This document shows positions 57,081 through 64,000 of a stretch of DNA of 64,000 nucleotides, piece by piece; the first letter of the stretch is position 1, and every line of letters starts with the position of its first letter. A program made the translations under genes and the position numbers. This DNA is from Dentipellis sp. KUC8613 (taxonomy: Eukaryota > Basidiomycota > Agaricomycetes > Russulales > Hericiaceae), in assembly GCA_002286715.1 (NCBI GenBank), contig NSJX01000064.1, positions 61,044-125,043 of the forward strand, in the 5' to 3' direction. The notes beneath the pieces were generated by a model that made no database searches, was not told the DNA's origin, and saw nothing but the letters and a program-made list of their open reading frames with translations.

Positions 57081-59744
57081 TTACGCCCACGGATTCGCAT
57101 CGCGCTCGGGTATCTCATACCGGTCCACCACACCCTCCACGCGCGCATGCGCCGGCGGCGTTTGCGCCCTCGCAATCGTCATATCCTCCACCTGCATGCC
57201 CTCCATCGGCGCCCTCTCCAACTCGTCCTCTTCTGCCTCCGCAACAGCCTGCGTCACACGGCCCAGATCCTCCCGACTGCCCACCCGCACACGCTCCTCG
57301 CCCTCCTCCTCAATCTCCTCCGCCGCATCGTCGTCCCCAACATAGCGCCGCCTATACACCTTCCGCAGCCCCGCGCCGCGCACAGCAGGCTCGCCATGCC
57401 GCCGCTCGTGGCTCATCTCCGCCTCCGCCGCGTGGCCGTCCTCGACGACCAGATCAACCGCGTCCGGCCGCGGCGACTCGCCCGGTGGCGTATGTCGCGC
57501 GCGCGCCAGGGCGCGGCTGCGTGCGCCGGGGCTGCTGCCCGCCGACGACGGCGAGTGCGAGAAGGAGTGCCGGGATGCGAGTTCCGGCGCTTTGAGGTGG
57601 TGCGGGGACGCTGGCGCTGAGCCGGAGCGCGAGGGCCTCTTCGTGAATTTCGTCCATTTCAGCTTCACGTCCGACGGGTCGTCCTCTGGTATGCGGTCCG
57701 CCTCGTAGTCGATATACGAGCGCTCTACGTGGTGGGGTGGGGTGGATTTCCGCTCTTGAGATGGGCTTCCCGGGTATCCAGTCGACCCATTCGAGCCTAT
57801 GCGTGCCATGCCTCTGCGCGAGGATCCAGTTGCGCCGTATGCGGGTGCGCCTTTCTTCCCGCTCACAAGGCCGTTCGGGACTGACGCTGGACCACCGTAG
57901 TGATAGCCGGAGAACCACGCGCTGCGCTCATCGCGCAATATCCGCTCCTCCTCATCCCACATCTGCAGTCTTGCGGCCTCCGTGCTGGCATCGATACACG
58001 GATAGTTGTAGTCCCCGAACAGATACTGCTTGCTCTCCTGGTAGAGGTCTTCATCCCCCTCGTCGTCCTCGACATCAAACGGCAATTCATACCCGGCGGT
58101 GGTGATGTGCGCCTCGGCATGCCGGCGTGGCTCGTCCTCGTCGTGGAGCACATCGTCCGCCTCGTCCTCAAGCAGCGGCGCATGCACGTCCTCCTCCTGG
58201 TCGCGGCCCGCAAGATGCCCGATCGCGCTATTGACGCCACGCTCGATGCGCCCGGAGGGGCTCATGCCGCCAGACGGCTGGGGAAGCCAGTACTTGCCCT
58301 TGCCGCCCTTGCTGTAGCGCAGGCCCGCGCGGATGCGGCGCTCGCGGCCGAGGCCCTGGTGGATGTATCCCTCGCTCGGCTCGAACTCGCGGTAGTCCAT
58401 GCCCTCGCCGCGCAGCGTCGCCTTGCTGTCCTCGACGACGTCCTTGAGCCCGAACGCGTCGCGCGCGGCGTAGAACACGGGCATGCGCCCGACGAAGGAG
58501 ACGTACGGGTCCTTGTAGTCCTTGTGCGAGAACGCGTACATGTGCGCGATCGCGAAGATGGGCATCTCGAGGCAGATGAGCGTGTCCGTGAGCCCGAGCG
58601 AGATATGCTCGCTGTCGGTGTACGGCCCGAGCCGTGAGATGGCGCCGGCGGCGACGAGGATGGAGATGCCGATGCTCTGCCAGAAGGAGAAGAAGAGGAT
58701 GCCTTTGACGCAGAGGAATTTTGGCATTGGTCTAGGCGGGCACGACGGTGAGCTCTTGCACGGCGTGTTTAGGGTAAAAAGGGACTCGCCGGAATGGCTT
58801 GAGATCGTCATTGATACATAACCAGAACATTGCCAGACAGTACAGACTCAGGCAGATGCTGGTGTTGTAGATGATACTGACATAAAGGTATCCGGAATTC
58901 GCGCGGAAGCTGCCTTCGTTGTATTTACCTGCGGCCTTGAGGATGAGAGTTGCTACAGCTAAAATAGGTTTGACCTGCACATATTCTAGTCGACTGCAGC
59001 ATTAGCGCGGGGAGGTGAAATTGCAGATACGCAATGACGCACGCAGAATGCCTCGTTTTAGGAACAGGAACGTGTAGGGGTCGCTTATGTCCATCTCCCG
59101 CTGAAAGATGTTCATAGGAAATGGCGGAATCTTCGGTGGCCGGCCATGGACAAGAATGAGGAGCGATCGCTCGCCACCGAGGTATCCTAGGAGTAGCTGG
59201 AAGAAGCAGTATATAACGAACGCCTGGAGGTCGAAACACGTGAGCCAATTTCAGCCGAAATCAAAAAAGTTAAGCTCACCTCGTAGATATCACGTATGAC
59301 GTCGATGACAAATGCAGCTTGGAGGGAGAGCAGCGATATAAGGGACGATATTGCGTATATTGGGACCATCAACATTATTCGAATGACCATTCTATCGAAA
59401 TGAATAAACAAAGGCAGGGAATTAGTGAGCGGCTTGTACTGAAAGATGGTACTACAGCGTCATCTACGACCGTACTGCAGCAACGCCACGAGCCGAAAAG
59501 TACGGAATGGGATGCATGTTGATGCAGATGAAGATATTCTACACCGTCAATGAAAGGCAGAGTTCAAAGCGCACCTTTGTAGCATGGGCTTCCGGTAGTT
59601 CTTCAAATGCAGGTATATCGACATCGCAGACACCAACGTCGCAACCAACGTCGCGATACCGGCGACGATCAGGATAGCAGGGTGTAATGCCGACCCAGCG
59701 CCTCCTGAACCTGCATCCGGCGCGTTCCCTGCGTCCGCGCTCAT
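57081..59744 (-). CDS. TMEM184 / organic solute transporter alpha family membrane protein
   Basis: Five exons (59744-59575, 59391-59280, 59223-59043, 58985-58790, 58731-57081) encode 769 residues. The first 300 or so residues form the PF03619 domain with about seven helices: HPAILIVAGIATLVATLVSA, the highly conserved LMVPIYAISSLISLL, AFVIYCFFQLLLGYLGGER, YVQVKPILAV, YNTSICLSLYCLAMFW, and KPFRPMPKFLCVKGILFFSF followed by WQSIGI and FAIAHMYAFSHKDY. The remaining 460 residues are a hydrophilic, Ser/Pro-rich cytosolic tail, as in fungal members. Plant LAZ1 and animal TMEM184/OST-alpha are relatives, linked to vacuolar or plasma-membrane trafficking and solute transport. The intron 58732-58789 has a GC donor (GCGAGT); it is the only junction that restores KPFRPMPKF. 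Convergent with the LysM gene. Confidence 0.88.
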
Positions 59745-60484
59745 CGTGTTGAGGATATATAGCCTTGTTCCCGCGGCTGCCGTGATTCGGGTTTGACGGA
59801 AAGCGCGTAGGCAGACGATACGAGAGAGATGAGGGGGTGTATACCCACAAAGATGGGGGGAAAGAGTGGATGCTCTGGTATTAGAGCCGCGAAGGAAGGA
59901 TAAGAGTCTCAGTTATGCTGCGCAATGACGCGACGGATCTCGTTCCGAAGCGAATTTGATTTATGGATGCAGATAACTAGGGTTATCATCGATGTTATCT
60001 GGAGTGTTCAATTTATCGCACGAATGCCCTTCCTCCTCCTTTGCAACCTTACAATCTGTTTGCCAAGGACCATGGGATTGAATGCGGGCTAATGGTCAAG
60101 TATAAAATACTTTCAAACGTGTCGTACAGCGATTCTCCCAATCACAAAGGTCGAGCACTATATCTGTGCATCCAATGGACCGTCTATTCGAGAGGTGAGT
60201 TCCAAATGTTGTGGGCTCATGTATATCGTACCAGACGCAGATCTGTCCTGGAAAGAATTTAGCCCCATCTCATCAGCAGGTGTGTCTCAGACGCTCCAGT
60301 ACCGATGCTAATCCAAGTTTGCCATCCATCGAGCTTTGGAGGCTGACCAGTCCTTAGGGCTGACAGCAGGCAGTCCTCGTCTCAGTCCTGGTCAGCCTCC
60401 AGCCCAAATCCCCATCCCCATCATAAATCAGCGCACACAACCCTCACCACTCTTGCTCCGTACCACATCTCTACATCGCTCACC
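59745..60484. other. Divergent promoter region
   Basis: It separates the TMEM184-type gene (-) from the unknown gene (+). It is AT-richer than the genes and contains the hairpin listed at 60338-60400. Confidence 0.4.
60338..60400 (+). repeat. Inverted repeat (13-bp arms) upstream of the 60485 gene
   Basis: GGAGGCTGACCAG at 60338-60350 is perfectly complementary to CTGGTCAGCCTCC at 60388-60400, with a 37-bp spacer. CAGTCCT occurs three times within the structure. It lies 85 bp before the start codon, so it could be a leader hairpin or a protein-binding palindrome. Confidence 0.6.
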
Positions 60485-61669
60485 ATGACCAAATTCCCCA
60501 TAAAGCTCAAACTGCCCACCACGCACGTCCGCACGCTCCTACACCTCGATGCTCTCAAACCCCCCTCCCTCCCCACGCTCGGGAAGCGGTGCTTCTCCCT
60601 GCGGCTCAGCCTCAGCCGCACCCACACCTCGCACACCGACCTGCCCCTCCCCTCGCGCCAATCCGTGCGCTCCGCCTACGAAGTGTCCTCCACCTCGAAC
60701 AGCTACTGCATCGCGCTGCTCAACGACCTGCCCGAGCTCGACGCGGTCGTCGTCACCGCGCTCGACAGCGTGCCCTTCTGCTGCCACGCGGACCTGCTGT
60801 CGATGGCGCGCCCGGAGCTGCTCGCCGTCGCGCTGCGCCTCAACGCGCGCCTGCCCGTCGCGCTCCAGATCGACCTCAGCCCGCTCCGCCCGGACGCGTA
60901 CATCCGCACCGCCATCGAGCTGCTCGTCGGGCTCAAGCGCGCGCCGCCGCACGGCCAATACTACCCCATGCCCGCCGACATGGACATCGACGCCGACGCC
61001 AACCACCCGCCGCGCAGCCGCTCCGCGTCGTTCCTCGCCGCGGGCAGCCCGCTCGTCTCTGTCGCCGAGGAGCCCGATCTCGACTTCGGCTTTGACTTTG
61101 ACTTCGACCTTGATGCGGAAGAGGGCGAGGGCGGGGACACGCACGCCGCGCGCCCCGCGAAGAAGCGCAAGCTCGCCGACGCGCACCTCGACTCCGCGCC
61201 CCTGCTCTTCCGCAACGAGTCCGCGCCGCGCCTCCGCCGCGCGCACACGGAGCGCATCGAGCTCGCCGAGCCCGACTCGCCCACGCCGTCTGCCGCACTG
61301 CGCCGCGCGCTGAGCTCCGGCGCCGCGGACGCGGACGCGTCGGCCTCGATGCACGTCGACCCCGCGTTCATCACGACGCGCCGCCCGCGCCGGCGGTACC
61401 GCCCCAAGCGCTTCCTCGCGAAGAGCAGCGGCGGCGGCGGCGGGGCAAGGGCGTCGACGTCGACGCCGAAGAAGGTCGTTGCGCGGAGGTTGGCTGTGCC
61501 GGGCCACGACGCGGATGCGGACATCTCGCGCGCGGACCCGACGTTAACGTTCGACCAGAGCGAGCTCACGTTTGGGCTCGAGGGGCTCACTGTCGCGCCC
61601 GTGTCGGAGTCCGGGTCGGAGGTGTCGTGCGATATGTTCGATGCGGAGGAGGGGGATGTTACTGCTTGA
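60485..61669 (+). CDS. Unknown protein, 394 residues, single exon
   Basis: The intact frame starts MTKFPIKLKLPTTHVRTLLH. Residues 1-160 look like a folded domain (FSLRLSLSRTHTSHTDLPLP, YCIALLNDLPELDAVVVTA, CHADLLSMARPELLAVALRL, YIRTAIELLVGLKR). The remainder is acidic and disordered (DFGFDFDFDLDAEEGEG), with basic clusters that could be nuclear signals (PAKKRKLA and RRPRRRYRPKRFLA). The end is acidic (SCDMFDAEEGDVTA). I do not recognise the family. The layout suggests a nuclear regulator, but that is inference only. It is convergent with PEX19. Confidence 0.65.
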   Translation: MTKFPIKLKLPTTHVRTLLHLDALKPPSLPTLGKRCFSLRLSLSRTHTSHTDLPLPSRQSVRSAYEVSSTSNSYCIALLNDLPELDAVVVTALDSVPFCCHADLLSMARPELLAVALRLNARLPVALQIDLSPLRPDAYIRTAIELLVGLKRAPPHGQYYPMPADMDIDADANHPPRSRSASFLAAGSPLVSVAEEPDLDFGFDFDFDLDAEEGEGGDTHAARPAKKRKLADAHLDSAPLLFRNESAPRLRRAHTERIELAEPDSPTPSAALRRALSSGAADADASASMHVDPAFITTRRPRRRYRPKRFLAKSSGGGGGARASTSTPKKVVARRLAVPGHDADADISRADPTLTFDQSELTFGLEGLTVAPVSESGSEVSCDMFDAEEGDVTA

Positions 61670-62094
61670 GGTGGTTGAGCTTGAGGGCCCCCTTACTTGT
61701 GTGGCTACGCGACGGTGCTGCTGTCGCTTTCTCGGATTCTGCTTCGGATTCTCTGTCGCTTGCCTCGATCTGCCTTGTTCCTGCTTCTCTTCTCGAGACC
61801 CTGCCTGCTGTCTGATTTTCCCTGCTCTATATCCAGTACGACCCAGTCCCGTCTGTTTCCTGTACACGTACATTCCGTATCTCCCAAATCAATCCCACAT
61901 CCATCCCCATCCCCATCTACGACTAATCTACACATTAAGCGTCGAAATCTCCTCACGCCGGGGGTAACAATAACAATAACAGTAACAGTAACGATACCAG
62001 TGCCAATATAGTACTGTACAGAGGGCACAAACGCAGAGTCGACGACAAACACAGCCGCATGCATCCTTAAGTCCTTCCGCACCACCACTCAAAC
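61670..62094. other. Convergent intergenic region
   Basis: It holds the 3' flanks of the 60485 gene and PEX19. A short alternating AAC/AGT stretch occurs near 61965-62010. No gene is supported. Confidence 0.45.
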
Positions 62095-63482
62095 TCAAGC
62101 GATGGTGCACCCCTCCGGCAGCGCAGGCATGCCGTCGGCGCCCAGATCCAAACCCGGGGGCAAAGGACCCATGATCTCTGCGGGCGGCGCGCCGTGCGTT
62201 TGCATCTACCATGCATCCCATGAGCGCGTAGTGCAGTGGTATGAGAAGAGAAATCGCGCACCTCGCTCATGAGCGCGACGATCTGCGCGTTCTTCACCAT
62301 GTCTTTGTCGCTGTACCCGGGCTCCTCGAAGATCGCGACGATCTTCGTGATGCTCACGCGCTGCGCCTCGTACCGCTTCTTGTCCTCCGCGCTGAGCGTC
62401 GCGGCGTTCTTCTCGAGGTACGGCGGGAACTACATGAAACCACTGTTAGCATCCCAAAATCCCACATGTACATTTATGGATAGGGAGGGTAGATGCAGGG
62501 CGGGCACTCACGTTATCATGGAGCTCCTTCAGCGGCTCGTACAGGATGTCTTTGCTCATCAGCTGGCCCATCATGCCCTCCAGAATACCCTCGAGCTGCC
62601 CATCGCCGTCGACATCGCCCAGCTGCGACAGCAGCTGCTCAATATCGTCGCCCGCCGGCGCGCTCGCATCCGCCTGCCGCCAATCAGCCCCTACACACTC
62701 AAAAAAAAAGACCAAGAAACAGCAAACACGCACGCGCATATCCGTCTCGCTCGCCTTGAGCCTGTCCATCGCCTCGCGTATGCTCCTCTGGAACTCATCC
62801 TCGCCCTCGCGCTTCCCCTCCTTCTTCTCTCCCTCCTTCGCCTTCTCCTTCTCCTTCCCCGCGCCAGACGCAAACTCCTCCCCGCCGAGCCCATTCATGC
62901 CCTCGACCAGCATCGCCTCCCACGCCTTGCGGAACGCGTCCTCGCGCTCGCGCTCTTCCGCCGTCTGCTCCCCCTCCCCTTCTTTCCCCGCTCCTTCTTT
63001 GCCCTTCCCCTTACCACTGCCGTTTCCTGATGCGGCTGAGGCGGGGGCGGGCACGGACGCGGAGGGCTCCTCGACGACGCCGAGCTCGCGCATGACGCTC
63101 TCCATCTGCCGTGCGAACTCCTTCGCAAAGTCCGCCGAGAACGCGTCGTCCGCGTCCGCCCCCGTTCCCGCTGCCTTGGCGGCTTCTTTCGCCTGCGTTT
63201 TGGAGGGTGCAGGGGAAGGGGCGGGCACGGACGCGGGCGGCGGCGTGGCGCTGAACTCGTCTAGGATGTCTGTCGTGGTGCGGTGTGGTGCGGGGTTCGC
63301 GGAGTAGTGGATGGATGAATGGGAGGGAGAGAAGGGGAAAGGGCAAGGGAAGGCGCACCATCAAGATCGTCGACGTCCTCCTCGACGCGGGCGCGTTTAT
63401 CTTGCGTCTGTGCTGGTGGTTGTGCTGGTGCTGGTGTCTGAGTTTGAGTTTGAGTTGAGGTTTGAGTTTGAGTCTGTGACAT
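62095..63482 (-). CDS. PEX19: Peroxisomal membrane protein import receptor PEX19
   Basis: Five exons (63482-63359, 63269-62734, 62673-62512, 62429-62262, 62205-62095) encode 366 residues. After a Gln/Thr repeat N-terminus (MSQTQTQTSTQTQTQTP) come the acidic DDLDDILDEFS segment, FAKEFARQMESVMRELG, an acidic/basic low-complexity stretch, and the conserved C-terminal domain: QLMSKDILYEPLKELHDNFP, YLEKNAATLSAEDKKRYEAQ, ALMSEMQTHGAPPAEIMG and LPPGLDLGADGMPALPEG. It ends CTIA, a CaaX box for farnesylation. PEX19 is the cytosolic chaperone that binds peroxisomal membrane proteins and docks on PEX3. The (CAG)-like N-terminal repeat makes the exact start less important; the first ATG is used. Confidence 0.93.
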
Positions 63483-63929
63483 CGTGTGCTCCGTTCTGTG
63501 TACGTCTCTGTGCTTGTATCCCGGGTTTGAGTATACTCTGAGACCTATGGTGCACGGCGGGCGGGGTGCGTTATTGGGAAGAGCGGTGGCGGTGGTATAC
63601 TACTCGCGTGTGGGGTAGCTATAGACAGGCGAGAGATCTTTATACCACGCGCCGCGCCTCCGAGTCCGAGGACGTACGACTTTTGGAAAGTTCCGCGGGG
63701 TCTGCGCGGATGGAGTCCACGCGCGCATACTGCTGCCCAATTGGGATTACCCGCTGTGACAGGGGTGACACCCTAACCCTAAGTCACGAAGGTCGGCATC
63801 GTCGGCACGGCCGTTTGTTTGTCCCATTGGTAATGCACAAGCCACGTGGTATCGTTCATGTTATTCTGCTTGGATACTCTCATCGTCTGCCGTGTATCAC
63901 TGTATGGTAGGTCTTTGCTTTCGTTGTAG
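63483..63929. other. Intergenic region upstream of PEX19
   Basis: No gene is supported. It contains the PEX19 promoter and a two-unit CCCTAA match (63771-63782) that I do not consider a telomere. Confidence 0.4.
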
Positions 63930-64000
63930 TGCAGCCTGACCCCGCCCGCCGCTGCGCCCTCAAGTCGCAGCGCTGGAACATCCTGCTCATGTTCCGCTCG
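63930..64000 (+). CDS. Possible exon of a gene continuing past the right edge
   Basis: After a plausible acceptor (TTGTAGTGCAG) the final 71 bases are GC-rich and open in a frame reading PDPARRCALKSQRWNILLMF. This looks like the coding regions here, but the stretch is too short to identify, and the upstream start (perhaps the ATG at 63904) is uncertain. Confidence 0.25.

Noticed and set aside
63771..63782. Telomere-like CCCTAACCCTAA
   Set aside because: Only two units, flanked on both sides by ordinary sequence and with PEX19 adjacent. This is within chance expectation.

Overview
The window looks like nuclear DNA from a basidiomycete, most likely a wood-decay agaricomycete. Genes are split by many short introns, mostly 50-65 nt, with GTGCGT, GTACGT or GTGAGT donors. 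The coding GC content is high. Family content also fits: AA5 copper radical oxidases, a FunK1-type kinase and a LysM secreted protein. There are no bacterial operons, no CRISPR arrays and no rRNA or tRNA gene that I can support. Exon coordinates were worked out by hand from splice signals, reading-frame continuity and family motifs. All the spliced models below close in frame, but they have not been checked against transcripts.

Layout. 1-112 (-): first exon of a copper radical oxidase that runs off the left edge. 113-7636: long gene-poor tract holding a 2.26-kb element with 55-bp terminal inverted repeats. 7637-8111 (+): serine palmitoyltransferase small-subunit-like protein. 9303-12029 (-): ferric reductase. 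13619-16034 (-): Ypk1/Gad8-type AGC kinase. 16955-17679 (-): unknown protein. 18004-22006 (-): large protein with two nucleotidyltransferase/poly(A)-polymerase modules, the first degenerate. 23379-25760 (+): eIF3 subunit L. 27575-29153 (+): mitochondrial dicarboxylate-type carrier. 29926-32785 (-): acyl-CoA synthetase with 15 exons. 32786-37601: gene desert. 37602-40127 (+): copper radical oxidase A. 41818-42696 (-): unknown. 46833-49327 (+): copper radical oxidase B. 50429-52832 (+): FunK1 kinase. 53062-54180 (-): unknown. 56213-56820 (+): LysM protein. 57081-59744 (-): TMEM184/OST-alpha family membrane protein. 60485-61669 (+): unknown. 62095-63482 (-): PEX19.

Functional themes. Three closely related membrane-anchored copper radical oxidases lie within 50 kb; their promoters and 5' leaders are also alike. 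They would supply extracellular hydrogen peroxide. Ferric reductase, the LysM protein and the oxidases act at the cell surface. The rest is mostly housekeeping: translation initiation, peroxisome biogenesis, mitochondrial transport, fatty-acid activation and sphingolipid/TORC2 control. SPT small subunit and Ypk1, both sphingolipid-linked, lie about 5.5 kb apart, but nothing in the sequence shows that this is more than coincidence.

The most unusual items are the tandem-module nucleotidyltransferase (an architecture like animal TUT4/TUT7), the shared 5' flanks of the oxidase paralogues, the TIR element, and two GC-AG introns with the same donor.
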